From Bipolaris cookei (Eukaryota; Ascomycota; Dothideomycetes; Pleosporales; Pleosporaceae), in contig NRSV01000080.1 of the NCBI GenBank assembly GCA_002286855.1, positions 1 through 64,000 of the forward strand: a DNA stretch of 64,000 bases. The letters are read 5' to 3'. Under the pieces are notes generated by a model that saw only the letters and a list, made by a program, of their open reading frames with translations, was not told the origin of the DNA and did not search any database. Positions 33,720 through 46,206 of the stretch are shown one piece after another; positions within the stretch are counted from its first letter, which is position 1, and each line of letters begins with the position of its first letter. Made by a program: the position numbers and the translations under genes.

Positions 33720-36700
33720 TGATGATGTCCCTACCTAAACCTTTTATTTCTGCCAAATGAAATCATCTATTCTTTGGCCATTTTATACTGGATCTAGATG
33801 GCAATTGCAGCTTCTCAGTCTTTTCCAACCTTGCTCGAAAGAGCGTTCGTTCATTTACTCTTAGATTCACTCATCAAACGATTATACGAAGGCATCGCTG
33901 TTAGAGGCGCATTTCACTCTTAAACTTTTACACATTTTTGCATAATTTGTTTTATTTTCATCTGCGTTACACGAGGGCGTGTATACATGGCAGACAACAG
34001 GCGGTCTAAGCTATAAAAAAGGTAGCTTGGTCTAGTGGATGGATATTTTTTTAGGCTTTGTTATGGGGGGCATCACTGAAATATACTGGTAGATAGTAAC
34101 TACGTAGCCTGAGAGTCTCAAAATGTTAAATCACATTTATTTAGTCAAGAAAAGGAAACTAGTCTTGACATAAGCAGCTACAGTAGTCCGAACCTTCCCT
34201 TTTCCGTTGTTAATAAATAGGCGCGGGCGAGATGGAAGTGAAGTTCTGGTATGAGGATCCCATAGTATCATTTCTTCTGTCACTGCCACTACATTTCCTC
34301 AAAATCAATGGCACAGCCTACATTGCACCATCAGAAAGCACATGGACATTGCTCAACGAGTTCCTAGCGCATCTGAACATCGCATCCATAGCCACTATAT
34401 GCACAGCCCACGAGAGTTGCTTGCACATGTGACTGAGAACGCACCACAGCATATACAAGGTTTATTTGAACCCCTCAGAGACTGATGGCGGTGGCGCCTC
34501 GCTAGATGTCAGGCTGAGGTGTATTTCCTCGAGTCTTTCTCACTCAGACTTTAGACTTGTACTCACACTGAACTGTAATTTTATTCTTGCTCTCAGACTG
34601 CTCGAACTTCTCATTCACTAAACATCGCTGCGACTGTCTGTGGCAATGGCGGAAGTGAGTGCTTCTTGGGGGGTCTGGGAGTTCTGGACAGCACAAGACT
34701 CAGCCTCATCGGATACCAGATGAATATGTACTCAAACATTATGACACTTCCAGGTATGTCTCAAAGTCATCTGGGATGGGATTTGGAAGTAAGGTGCTGT
34801 TTCTCGTTGAGATGATGGCGGATTTTATGTAGTGGCCCAAACGATTCCTCAAAGCAGTTCCAGGCAACTGACTAAAGACGGATTTCCTTCTTGAACTGAT
34901 CTGCTTTCTACTAATTAGATAACTGCGATTGATGAAGGAGTCTTTGGAGATCGCTCCCATGTGGATGGGCGTACTGACGCAACTCATGATGATGGCCAGA
35001 ATATCACCTCTCCTTTACCTACCAAGATGGCACCAGGGGGAAATACGTGGCCTCCCAAATATTACCCAAGGCACCTGACCATTGTCTCAGTGCCAAGGGG
35101 TTCCTACGATTTTTTTTAATGATCACTCTGGAGTGACAGACTCACCCAGTCCAGTTTCAGATACTCGCCCAACAGGATACTGCGAGTAAGACTGGTAAAT
35201 CTATCCAATCTCAGTATGAAGTTCCTACAAAAAGTCGCAGGAATACGTCAGCAATTTCTCCAAAAGCAGCTACTGTGTCCTACTTTTCCACGCATAACCA
35301 GTTGTACCTCCAATAGCGGGAAAGTTATGGAGAATCTAGCAAATGGCAAACGTAAAGAAAAGGAAGAGATAAAGCTCTACGGCAAACCATATGCTTCGTC
35401 TGAATCTTTTTCTAATGATGCATGGCAGACACAGGCTGTGAATGGTGAAGTGCATCTAATCGTCGACGAGCGTAAAGAAGGGAAGAGGAGAGACTCTGTG
35501 CCCTCCAGCCGTTACATGCAAATGCGGAATTTTCAAGCACCAGGATCTTCTTCTTCTTCTTCTTCTTCTTCTGCTCCTGCTTCTGCTTGAATCTCCGCTT
35601 CACCAAATCAACCTTCTAAACATCGCCAGGTCGTGACGACTCGACATGGATCAACATTATCCCGCCCTGGGCAACCAATGGCTATAGAAACAATAGCAAG
35701 TTCTAAAGAGGAGATTAGTTCTATAGATTGTGAAGACGCGCTGAAGACATTGAACCAGGCCTATATCTTCCCCTGGCTCGAGATCTAAGACGTGTGTAAT
35801 CGTCAGTTCGATATCTACGACCAACAGCTATGCACCCAACAAAGGATGATAAATATGAAGTTCAGTATATGCACGCAGGAGGTACAGTATACAGGCCTCA
35901 TACAAGGAACACTTGTCATAAACCTACATACATGTGCTCAGATGTTCGATCTTGTTATCAGCGAGATCATCTTCCACGAGGACGACCTCCCCCTTTCTAT
36001 ACATCCCACAGTTCCATCGCTCCCTGTCCGACAGCCCCCACATCTCCTTACACTTAGGAGTTGTGGCAACTTAGCCTGTTGCTGTGGCAAGATGAGATCT
36101 ACGGTCTTCCGGAATAATTCTATATAGCCGTAATTGGAATCCTCCTGCTTTACCAGTATACCATGAAAGATACACATACCATTCTGATATATTTGCTGGC
36201 ATCACTGTTCTAGAACCTTATCTGAACATTATCAACCAAGGGATATCAACGTAGGAAATCCCAATGACGACACAATTCAAGATGCTAAAATGCTGCATTA
36301 GAGGCCCTAGGTACGAAGGAGTTCCAGGAAAATCGCCACTCTCGAGAAAACAGAGCTTGCAAAGCAAGTGCAAAACGAGGCCTCCTCTTTTGATGAAAAA
36401 AAGGATGTTGCTGGAGAGACATTGGAAGCTAGCAGTGATACCGCCTTGAAGTGATGCCGACCCAAGAAACAAAAGCCGCAAGTCTATCTGATATCATTTT
36501 GAAGTTATCCATGCTGAGACATTTAAACAATCAGGTCCCGTGATTGAGAAGTCCCAGAAAGTCGCCCATTCCGATCTTGGAATCCTTAAAACCATTTCAC
36601 ACCGCTTTCTTCAAGGGACGGGGCGCGAATTCCGGAATTCCAAAATTCCCAAGAAGATAGAATGAAACTTTAACAAATTCCCGTTTGCAGAATAGAGAAC

Positions 36701-39700
36701 TGTTCATGACCAGTGTTTGATCCCGAAACCAATAAGCATGTTTCTACAATGACAATGTTGCCTTTTGCTCGTTGTATGAACGGGACAAAAAAAGCAAAAG
36801 CAAAACGCTAGTACAACATGGCCAGAAAAGACTCGAGTCGTTTTCGTCTTTAGTTCTCTAGATTCCATCAAAGGCACCATTGTGCTAGCGGTTTGAGGAG
36901 ATGGTAAAACGATCTTCAATTTTCAAGCCTCTATCAAAGGCAACATATTCAATGGACAATGCATAACGAGAGTTCTCAAGCTAGTAGTAAAGCACAATTG
37001 CGGAGGTTGTGGACGCACCAACTTCTAGAAGGCTGCGCATCAAGCAACACGTCAAGCATGGTTTTCTAGAACGTATTTCGCATAAAGTGTTCGTTGGCGA
37101 GTCATTGCGGTAGAGAGGCGTCGGATACACATGTGCCTCAGATAGTCGATCTTTGGAGAAGGCCCTTTTCGGGCACCATGTTCCTTCTTTCATCTAGACA
37201 AGATTTTGTAAACTCAACCTTGTTGTTTTCATGTGGAATTTATTCTGTTCACTAGTCTCGACAGCGCACACGATATCGTCAACATTCGCTTATGTAGAGG
37301 CTCGGATAGTATTTCTCTCTTCGCGACTTCCTCGCCACCACTACCTTTGCTGTCTTTTGCACCGCCCTTCGCCACTTTGTTCCGACTGGATAGCGCAGTG
37401 ACCGCATTTTCTTTATCTTGTCAGCAATGACCTCAATTTTTCCACGACCGAAGCGCAGATCAGACCATACAGCCATTTTTCGGCAGGCATGGGTATACCC
37501 ATTTCTGTATCGAGGCTTAGGTGCGCTTGGCGTTGTTACCACTTCCAATTGGCGTGGGCCAGGACATTGGGCTAAAAAGGCAAAAGTGTACTACACTATT
37601 CTTTTGCAGGCAATTTCGCCATCGCAAATCCTTTTGTGCGTTCCTTTTTGGGCCAACAAGATCAAGGGCACGCTCGTACTGCGGATGGATTCCTTTCGCT
37701 TCACTCCATTGTTTGCGGGAACAAGCGAACGTCGGTCCCGTATACAAATTGCATTCTGGAAGTAAACATATGGACCAGCCGATCTGCAGAACCTGGTGCT
37801 GCTTACGCATGTCTCAGAAGCCTTCAGCCCTGTTGGTAAGCACCAATGGCATATAGTAGCGCGCTTGTGACAGTGTTTTCCCTTGGCATGATATGACTTT
37901 GTCAACAACCCAGGGCTTAGGGTCTTCTTGTGCTCACGCGCAAACATGTTCCCATTCCCGGTCAAGCGGTTCGCATCGCTACCCATCGCTGTAGCGTCAA
38001 GAAAGTCATAGCAAGCGGCCCATAATGCAACGTCGAGGTTACTGTGCATGCGCAGACACTGGATTGGGTGATTGGGTGCTCTGAAACAGAGTGACAAGCG
38101 GACTGGACAGGACCTTTGGACGAACAGGACGTCAAGAAGCGATATTGCGCATGTTTGGGGCGCAGAGCTTAGCCCGCCTGAACGGGCCTAGCACTTCTTG
38201 TGCAACGCGGTCAACACTGCTGTTTCCGGGGTAAAATCAATCAATCGCCCCCCCCCCGGCCCCGTGCATAGCCAGCCACTGAAAAGTAATTTTTCCGAGA
38301 GATTATCGAGGATGATGCGTGCTGGGCCTCGAGGGCTGATTTATAGAGTTTGCATTTTTCGCACGGCTGGGCTATAGGCTCCTAGTATGGGTGAAAGAAA
38401 CAACTGTGCGCGGTCTCCTTTTATCCGTGATTCTAGAAGGCTCGTAAGTAGGGCCTATCTTCGTACACTTTGTTCCGAAAAGATGACCTGGGTGCATCTC
38501 CCGTGTCGTCAGTCTCACTGGCCATCGACATACGCCCTGTTGATTGGCTGGCCTGCCCATGTGCATGTATTCCATGAAGCGACACAGGGCGCGCTAGACT
38601 AGCCCCACTGCATCGTTGGTAGCATGGATGCTCCGCGGTGTGGTTGTTGCGCCATGATAGCCTGAAGTTTGAGTGCGCCGCGAGACGTATTATGGCAGAT
38701 TATCCACACCCATCAGGAAGGTCAGGTATATTACCCACCTTGTTACCGGAGCTTTGAGAAGATCGATATGCGCCGATAGGCCAGTGGGAGGACGAGGAAA
38801 TGCCATCACTGCTTTGCAGGGCAACTCGTGCTTTCTTCTTCAGAGCCAGCGGATAGGGGAACCTTGCACCAAATGGCACCATAGTAGCGTGATACATACG
38901 CGTTCCATGCAGATCGTCCCTCTTCCATGCATGGATCAAGATGATGACGAGCAATGAAAACATTTGCGTCGAGGAGTCTCGCGACACCGTTGACGAGGGG
39001 CGTTTTTTTGATCTTGTAGAGATGCGAAGTGGCTTCTAGCCACAAGCTTCCACTTCTACCAACCGTCGGCTCTCGCTTCCATATCAACCGAAAAGGAACT
39101 GGGCCAAATGCCTCTGCACGACCTAGACGGCGCCACCGAATCATTGGTGCAGTGCCCAGAGTCATGGAGTGTTGACAATAGAGTGGACCCCGGGCTTGCC
39201 GCGTGTGGTCCTTGTGTCGACGGCATGCCTGATCTCATGCTGGTCAGATGACGCTCAATTGTTCACCTCTGCCCAAATCGAGCACGTTGCTGTGTGTGGG
39301 GGACGGGAAGCATGTTGATGACATACAGTCTAGAAGGATTCCGAGGAGCTTTTAGGCCATGTCGCATGCTAGCAGTGCGCGCAGTGCGCGCAGACGACGC
39401 AGACGATGAAGTTAGAGTCGTACTGTTAGATTAGTCTACATACTCTACTGTATGCTCTACAACACTTTCCCCACGCCGGCTATTGTACGTTTCGTATAGA
39501 GATGGCTGTCAAAGGAGTAATAGGCTAACATCCTTCTGCCTTGCGCCTGTGGCATGGATGCCACGAGCTGCGCTACCATCCTAGCGCGTCTCGTACTATC
39601 GGTGGGGACTGGGGTGAGGATCTAACATTCCAGCTTACAGTGGGCCCCCAGATTACAATCCTTCGCTGCTATGCGGAGGCACTCTGCATGCCTGACCCAT

Positions 39701-39927
39701 ATACCAACCGTGCATCACCTACTTGATCCCTAAGATCTGCTTGTTCCCGGCGCCGGTGCTACACCTTTTTTTTTTCCCTGCGCCACCCATTTCCTTTTCT
39801 CTCCATACCCGCTCCATGCCTGACGACTCGGTATGATATTTTTGAACAGCAAGACGGGTCTTGTTTTTGGCATGTAAAATCTTTACTCTCCAAGAGACGA
39901 GAGAGCGTCACCGACTTACCTGCTGCA
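33720..39927. other. 6.2-kb gene-poor region, no intact gene
   Basis: The longest open frames are short (up to about 170 codons), on both strands, and I recognise none. Base composition and scattered codon-like stretches, for example plus strand near 34700-34830, suggest old transposon or gene remains, but no transposase motif, long terminal repeat or inverted repeat was found. A (TTC)n tract lies at 35546-35572 and a C run near 38250. No tRNA with both A and B boxes was found. Confidence 0.5.
35546..35572 (+). repeat. TTC microsatellite
   Basis: About nine TTC units in a row inside the gene-poor region. Confidence 0.85.
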
Positions 39928-41231
39928 ATGACCGCTCAACACGACTCCAATTCTGCATCGTTTGTACTACCAGAGTACATCCACCCATGGTTACGCGCAG
40001 TCGTTGTTTTGGGCTTTGTCAGCTTCTTCGCCTCAGTATCTCTTCTACTGGTCCTCACATACAAGCTCGTGTCCTGGCAACTACGGTCCAAACGGAGTAA
40101 CCAATTCGTCATCCTCATCTTCAACCTTCTCTGGGCCGACATCCAACAAGCCCTTGCTTTCCTGCTAAACGTCGAATGGCTGAGACTGGGATCCTTGGAA
40201 GTAAACAGTCCAACTTGTTTTGCGCAGAGTTGGCTAGTCTCGACGGGTGATTTGGGAAGCGGGATTTGGTGTCTCGCCATCGGTCTGCATACCTTTGCAT
40301 CTGTCATCCTAAACTATCGACTAAAACACCGCGCCTTTTGCTTGGCTATATTCCTGCTATGGTTATTCATCTTTGGGATTTCTACCGTTCCTATCTTCGT
40401 GCATGGCAAGGGCATCTACGTTCGATCCGGTGTATGGTGTTGGATCAGTGATAAACATGAAGACCTTCGACTATGGACCCACTACTTCTGGATCTTTGTC
40501 GCGTAAGCACCATGCTATCAGTGCAGTGTTTCATGCTAATGTTTTTCTCAAGTGAATTCGGAAACATTATCATCTACGCCCTCATCTATGCGATATTGAT
40601 CGTCCGCATTCGCTCGGGCCACTACAGGCCCGAAGAGTCTGAACGAGTACGGTCTATCGCCAACCTCATGGTTGTATACCCTCTTGTATACATCATCTGC
40701 ACCATTCCTCTCGCCAGCGCACGTATGGCGGCCATGTCAGGCAACCCACCGTCACTAGCACGCCTTTGTCTCTGTGGCGCAATCATCACTTCCAACGGCT
40801 GGCTCGACGTCCTCCTCTACACACTCACTCGACGTATCCTGATATTCAGTGATGAGCCGCCCTCTGAAGAGAATGGCATAGACACATTCGCAGTGTTCTG
40901 GGTAGAAAAGCCAACGCGCTTCGGTGGCGAATGCACAGTCGAAGCCACAAATTCGCATGCAAAGACCCGAAGGGGCAAGAACAAGAGCAGGATCACACTG
41001 TCCTCAAGCAACGATAGCTCAGATGATCTCGTCGGCGCAGGCGCCACAGACATCAAGCTCATCACAACCACCCAAGTCACCAGCGAACTAGCGCAACCCG
41101 AGGACGTCGAAGAAATGGAAGCCGGAGCGCGGAAAGCACGGCCTCGAACACCAAACTCAAGATGGAGCACCGAGTCAAGTGATAGCCGCAACATGAGTCT
41201 AAAAGACTTGTCTATACCGCACATCACATAA
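39928..41231 (+). CDS. seven-helix receptor, Git3/Gpr1-like
   Basis: Exons 39928-40502 and 40553-41231, with a 50-base intron, give 417 residues. The junction restores TGGATCTTTGTCGC|T, FVAEFGNII. Seven helices are visible: five before residue 215 and two after a short third loop (YRPEESERVRS). Blocks such as ILIFNLLWADIQQALAFLLN in helix 2, WCWISDKHEDLRLWTHYFWI before helix 5 and WLDVLLYTLTRR in helix 7 fit the fungal Git3-type nutrient receptors that signal through G-alpha to adenylate cyclase. The 140-residue tail is Ser and Thr rich, a likely phosphorylation site. The ligand cannot be told from sequence. A cAMP-receptor-like class is the main alternative. Confidence 0.9.
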
Positions 41232-42849
41232 TGAAAGTTGTTTTCTTTTCGCCCAAGACTCTCATACACCATCATCACACTCTCCCCCGTAACACACGGA
41301 AACGAGCATAGCCCGAGCCGGCCGTACGGTATAACCCAGTGGGCAACAAGCATACTCCCTGTGCCACCCGCAATGGAAGAAACACACTGCCAATGCACTA
41401 TATGTGTTCGCGGTCTAAACTACTACGCAACTGCGCTTTGCGCGCCAGCGAAACGGGGGGAGGGGGGGGGGTAGGGGGGGTAGGTAAACTAAGATACCCA
41501 GTCCCGCAACTGTATATATCTATCTTCACCTTACGAAACAATGTCACACCCGCCCACATGTACATAGACAACAACAACGAGCAACAATCAAAATCTATAC
41601 TTTTATTTCCTGTTCTCCCTTCCCATCTACAACATAAGTAAAATTCCCAAGTCTCCTTCCCCCCTCCCCCACCACCCAACCACCACCTCCTCTTACCCCA
41701 AAACCAACCACACCCAGCGCTTCAGGTAAAGACACTCAAAAATAAACGTGATATACCACCATCCATGCCCTTATTCCTTGGCAAAACACCCCTATTTTGT
41801 TTTTTTCGTTGAGGTGTAGGGAAGTGGAAAGCGAAGGGTTCCGACACCTAGCGCTTCGGCGAGTGCCAAGAGTCAATACTGCCTGGTTTGTTTGCAGGGG
41901 AGGAGGGGGTACGAGGTTGCCCTGGTATGGGGAAGGGGGGGGAGGAGGAGGAGGAAGAGGGAGAACCAGATTTTAATTGCAAGTTAGTATCGAAGCACGG
42001 AGCCTCAGTTTCAATAGCCTCAGCGTGTATATGCACAAGATCGCACTGGATATACGCGTGACTAGTCGTGCAGTAGATGGAGGATGCCGAACGCGGCTAG
42101 AGTCTTCCATATAGTGCATCAGAGACTTGTACGGTATGAGATACGAGCTACGAAGGGAGGTGAATATAAATGAAGCACACTAGAGCCATTTTATTTGATC
42201 AGACTAATGAGAATTGCAGCTACAGAACCAACTACCTAGCACATGTACCACTTGCTTGTTGTAATCCTCCTCTTTCCATCGTTGCCATGAATCCCATTGA
42301 GCATACAACATATCATAAAGGAAACTCCACTTCGCTAATATGCCACAAAGGAAAACACATACGTACGTACATACACACTATTGTTGCCTTGCTGTGTAAT
42401 TACTTCCAAACTAAACCAAGTTAAAAAAGAAACAGGCCTAAGAAACGAAGCCAAGTGAAGCCAAGTCATCAAAAGTCGTTAATTTAGCAATGAATTTTGT
42501 CCCAAGTATGATCTATCCCTTCGTATCGAAAAGGATAAAACATAATAAGACAATACAAGCCCCTGTTTCCCCTCCCCCGAAAGAGTAAGAAAAACAACAA
42601 GAAGAGAGGCATACAATTTTCTGCAAAAAAAAGGTGACAGACAATTTGTCCCAGTCCCGATTGGGAGAAAAAAACCCAGAAAGGTGTAAAAGAGACAGAT
42701 GAAAAAAAGGTTGTACAACGACAATGTCCAAGTAGGTGTGGAGTAAAGAAGACGAAAAGCCCAAGACCAAGAACATAAACATCATCCCTTGTGGAGCCCA
42801 AGAAAAGTGAGCCTCAAGAAACCTTATCAGGACCGCACTCGAGCGCACT
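41232..42849. other. convergent 3' flanks with a G-rich tract
   Basis: The receptor and the large coiled-coil gene end towards each other. A minus-strand frame open from 42096 to 41848 begins right after a possible intron acceptor (CTCTAG) and could be a small C-terminal exon, but I found no convincing upstream exon. A G-rich tract is listed separately. Confidence 0.4.
41455..41480 (+). repeat. G-rich tract
   Basis: Three runs of G (6, 10 and 7 long) separated by A or TA. It could fold as a G-quadruplex in DNA or in the receptor transcript's tail. Confidence 0.7.
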
Positions 42850-45800
42850 CTACGCGGCAATCGGTTGTTCTTCGCCGTTCAGCTCATCATCTTCTACATT
42901 CTCATCAACGCCAAATCCGGAATCCCATTGGCGCCTGGAGCTCTTCTTCTTGCCCTTCTTGCCAATCTTGACCTTCTCGCTTGTCTTGGCAACCTTGCCC
43001 GTGACAACGCGGTGCAGATCAACACCCTGGGTCTTGACTTCGACACGCTTGAGCTTCATTTCTTGTACCGCTTGAAGAGCTTCTTGATTGCGGCGCTTGA
43101 GGTCGTCGGCGAGACGCTCATTTTGTTCTTGGAGTTGGCGCTGCGAAGCAGTCAGGGCGTCGATGGTCGCGCGCGTATCTTCTTCAGCAAGACGGAAGCG
43201 CTCCTTCATCTCTTCGATTTGAGCTTCAAGAAGGACAATTGTCTCGACACGGGCATCGCCCAAGAGGCGCATCTCGGTGATTTCGTTGTTGCGGTCCTCG
43301 AGTAATTCCTCGTACTCAGCCGCGCGCTTCTCAGACGAGTCTTGGAGGTTCTTGATCGTCGCCTCATGTGATCTGATGACGGAGTTGAGAGAGTTAATCT
43401 GGTCGCTGTGCGCACCGACAATGTTCAGTAGCTCGTTAGCCTCCGCCTCGACACGTCTGGACAAGGAGTCGTTCTCTCTTCGATAACTCTCATTCTCAGC
43501 CTTCTGGTTGTTAAGATCCTCCTCGAGATTCTCAATCTTCTCCTTGAGAGCGGTAGTGTCTTCGAGATACACACGCTCCTTCTCAGCGACTTGCTCGATA
43601 AGGTCCTCGATCTCACTTTGTTGACGCTGCACCTGGTTGTTGAGGTCGATGATATTGGCTCGAAGCGACACAATGGTAGAGCTGGTTGAGTTCTCCAATG
43701 CGGCATACTTGTTAGTGAGGTCTGCGAGCTGAGCGGCGAGATTGGCAACTTGGACATCGCGGTCCTGCTCAAGCTGGTTGCGTGACTCAGTCATATCAGC
43801 AAGGTTGTTCTCGAGCGTCGCGATGTCTCCTTCAAGCTGCAGAATCTGCTGTTCCAGTCGGCCAATTGTCTTCTCGGCGTTCTCACGAAGCTGAGACTCA
43901 GACTCCAGCTGGTTGTTGAGCTCATTTTCGCGCTCCTCTGCATCCTCCTCAAGCTCACTGATCGCAGCTTCCTTTTCTTGCTGGAGCTGGAACAGCTTCG
44001 AACGAAGCTCGTTAGCCTGGATACCAGTATCATGAAGACGAATGTTGAGGTCTTCAATCTTCTCGTTGGCTTCATCCAAATCAGCCTCAGTCTTTTCGCG
44101 TTGGGCACGCTCGGCGGCCAGATTGTCACGGTATTCATTGAATTGCTCCTTGAGCTCAGTGACGGTATCTGTGAGATTCTCAATGGTGTTGGCGTGTTTG
44201 TAGACTTGCTCAATCTGCTCATCCCGCTCGGTTTCAGCAGCTTCGCGGGCCGCTGTTTGAGTAGCCAGACGTTCCCTGAGCGTGCTCATATCCGCAGTGA
44301 TATTGTCGACATCGGTTTCCATACGCTCAATGCTCTCTTCCAGTTGCTGAATGTAATCATTCTTTTGCTCAACTTCGGCTTCTGCCATTTCACGACCCTC
44401 TTGTTCTGCTGCACGCAAATCGTCCAGGGTAGCTATAGCCTCCTCGTGTTCCTTCTCCATGCGTGCGATGGTGTCGTGATGGTTATTTTCGAATTCAGTG
44501 GCTGCGGTAGTGACGTCGTGAAGGTCCTGGCGGTACTTTTCAAGAGCTTCTTCAAGCTCTGCCACATTCTGCTTGTGGGTTGTATTTTCGTCCTCAAGAT
44601 CAGCGATATCAGAATCTTGTTTGGTTAGTTGGGCTTCTTGTTCGTCATTCAGATTGATCAAGGTAGCATTGCGCTCCTCAAGCTCGAGGATGGTACGCTG
44701 CTTGTCTTCGTTTGCTTTGTCAAGCGTGTACACGTCCGACTCTAGCTGCTTCACTCGCTCCTCGGAGTCGCCGAGCAGGTCTAGCACACCTTCGTACTGT
44801 CGTCGAAGAAGAACCTCAGTCTTTTGAGAGTCCTTGAGCAGGGTGATCTTCTCTTTCAGCTCGTAGAAGATGCCACCAAAGAGCTGGGGAACCTTTTGCA
44901 GAAGCTGTTGGTTGGTGATACCAGATGTAGTACCAGGGAAGAACTTCTCAATCTCACCGCGGATGTCCTCGAATCCGTGTCGCAATTCAGCCAAGATGTC
45001 GTTCGAGGAGGCGCCGGCCTCGACGAAGCGCAGATTCTGCAGCTCAATCGTGATCAAGCGCAACGCGCCCTGAGACTCGCCCAAGGCTTTGCTGAGCTGT
45101 TGCAGCTCCCGTTCGTAGCGCTCAATGGCTTCATCTTCGATCTTGTCCATCATTACTTCCTCGCCTTCGGTCAAGCTGTCGCGGTGGAGCTGCGAAAGGG
45201 TCGGCAGAGACTCGAGTGTCATCTGGCTGGAGATCTCGAGCGCACGAGAGGCATACTTGCCAGTGGGGATAGGCTCCATGTCGAGGTCTTGCGACATGTG
45301 CAAGTCTTCGGGGTCAACCATGACGAGTGCCTCCTCGTCGTCGGAAAGATTGACAGGCTCTTCATTGTCGTCACCGTTGTACAACGAAGATGCGCGAAGC
45401 TCGTCGATTTGTTGACGAGCCTCATCCAGCTGCACTTGCAGCTCGTCGGCGTGTGCATCGGTAATATCAATCTCTCCGAGGCGGCGGGCTTCGAGCTGGT
45501 ACTCGAGATCCTTGATTTTTTCATCTTGTTCGCGCAGCTGGCGGCGGAGCTCGAGGAAGAGCTTCTTGTCTTTCTTCTGGTGGTCTTCGAAGCTGTTTAC
45601 CTCTTGACTCAGATGGCTACGGCGAAGCCGGCGCCTAGCACGGCTGTCAAGAACTTGTGTGAGGGGCGCAAATTGAACGCGGTTGGAGTTGTTTTCGTCG
45701 ACCTCATCGACGCGCTCAATGTGCAGCTGGGCAGGCATGGACATGCGGGAGCGACGGATGTTGACGAAGCGCTTGCGGGCAGCACCAACACGATCCAGGT

Positions 45801-46206
45801 GGGGGGTCAGGCCAGGAAGTGGTTGTGTGGAAGTTTGCGGGGCCATGAGCTCGTCTTCGTCCTCGTCGTTGTCGACGGCGACGGGAGGCTCAGAGTGTCG
45901 GCGTGCCTGGCGGCGGGTGGTGTGGCTGTTCTGCGTCTCGATATTTATATTGTCTCCCAGTTGCGACCGCGAAAACGATTGCTGAATTTCTTGGGCAATC
46001 TGGTCCTCGTCCTCTTCAACCGCAATTCGCTTTGTGCGCTTCGTCTGCGAGAGCTCGGCAGAGGGCGAGGCAGTCCGTTTGCCGCTGGAGCTCATGTCTT
46101 CTGAGGGCGTCTGGAATTTGGTGGATGGGCGGCCGCGCTTTCGTCGTGGAGCGTCACCAGGGCCCTCGTGGTGGTGCTCAGATGGTAGGCCGCTAAGACG
46201 CGCCAT
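42850..46206 (-). CDS. long coiled-coil nuclear protein
   Basis: A single exon of 1,118 residues from the ATG at 46206-46204; the frame extends 21 bases upstream only with a TTG. The N-terminal 150 residues are basic and disordered, with an AT-hook-like RRKRGRPST and likely nuclear signals (KRTKRI). From about 215 to 1040 the protein is almost continuous coiled coil with heptads, rich in Glu, Gln, Leu and Asn. The tail is basic (KIGKKGKKKSSRR), then acidic. No motor, ATPase or kinase motif is present, so it is not SMC or myosin despite likely database hits to them. A role in chromatin, the nuclear envelope or the spindle pole body is a guess from architecture. Long antisense frames here are shadows of the heptad codon pattern. 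Confidence 0.9.
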   Translation of the reverse strand: MARLSGLPSEHHHEGPGDAPRRKRGRPSTKFQTPSEDMSSSGKRTASPSAELSQTKRTKRIAVEEDEDQIAQEIQQSFSRSQLGDNINIETQNSHTTRRQARRHSEPPVAVDNDEDEDELMAPQTSTQPLPGLTPHLDRVGAARKRFVNIRRSRMSMPAQLHIERVDEVDENNSNRVQFAPLTQVLDSRARRRLRRSHLSQEVNSFEDHQKKDKKLFLELRRQLREQDEKIKDLEYQLEARRLGEIDITDAHADELQVQLDEARQQIDELRASSLYNGDDNEEPVNLSDDEEALVMVDPEDLHMSQDLDMEPIPTGKYASRALEISSQMTLESLPTLSQLHRDSLTEGEEVMMDKIEDEAIERYERELQQLSKALGESQGALRLITIELQNLRFVEAGASSNDILAELRHGFEDIRGEIEKFFPGTTSGITNQQLLQKVPQLFGGIFYELKEKITLLKDSQKTEVLLRRQYEGVLDLLGDSEERVKQLESDVYTLDKANEDKQRTILELEERNATLINLNDEQEAQLTKQDSDIADLEDENTTHKQNVAELEEALEKYRQDLHDVTTAATEFENNHHDTIARMEKEHEEAIATLDDLRAAEQEGREMAEAEVEQKNDYIQQLEESIERMETDVDNITADMSTLRERLATQTAAREAAETERDEQIEQVYKHANTIENLTDTVTELKEQFNEYRDNLAAERAQREKTEADLDEANEKIEDLNIRLHDTGIQANELRSKLFQLQQEKEAAISELEEDAEERENELNNQLESESQLRENAEKTIGRLEQQILQLEGDIATLENNLADMTESRNQLEQDRDVQVANLAAQLADLTNKYAALENSTSSTIVSLRANIIDLNNQVQRQQSEIEDLIEQVAEKERVYLEDTTALKEKIENLEEDLNNQKAENESYRRENDSLSRRVEAEANELLNIVGAHSDQINSLNSVIRSHEATIKNLQDSSEKRAAEYEELLEDRNNEITEMRLLGDARVETIVLLEAQIEEMKERFRLAEEDTRATIDALTASQRQLQEQNERLADDLKRRNQEALQAVQEMKLKRVEVKTQGVDLHRVVTGKVAKTSEKVKIGKKGKKKSSRRQWDSGFGVDENVEDDELNGEEQPIAA

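Noticed and set aside
34021..34060. tRNA-like A box (TAGCTTGGTCTAGTGG)
   Set aside because: A T run follows at once, and there is no B box or cloverleaf pairing.
37279..38097. Minus-strand frames in the gene-poor block that might be a mariner transposase
   Set aside because: I looked for the HTH, DDE and WSDES-type motifs and did not find them.
44824..46104. 426-codon open frame on the plus strand
   Set aside because: It is antisense to the long coiled-coil gene; Glu/Gln/Leu heptads give few antisense stops. No domain and no ATG in good context.
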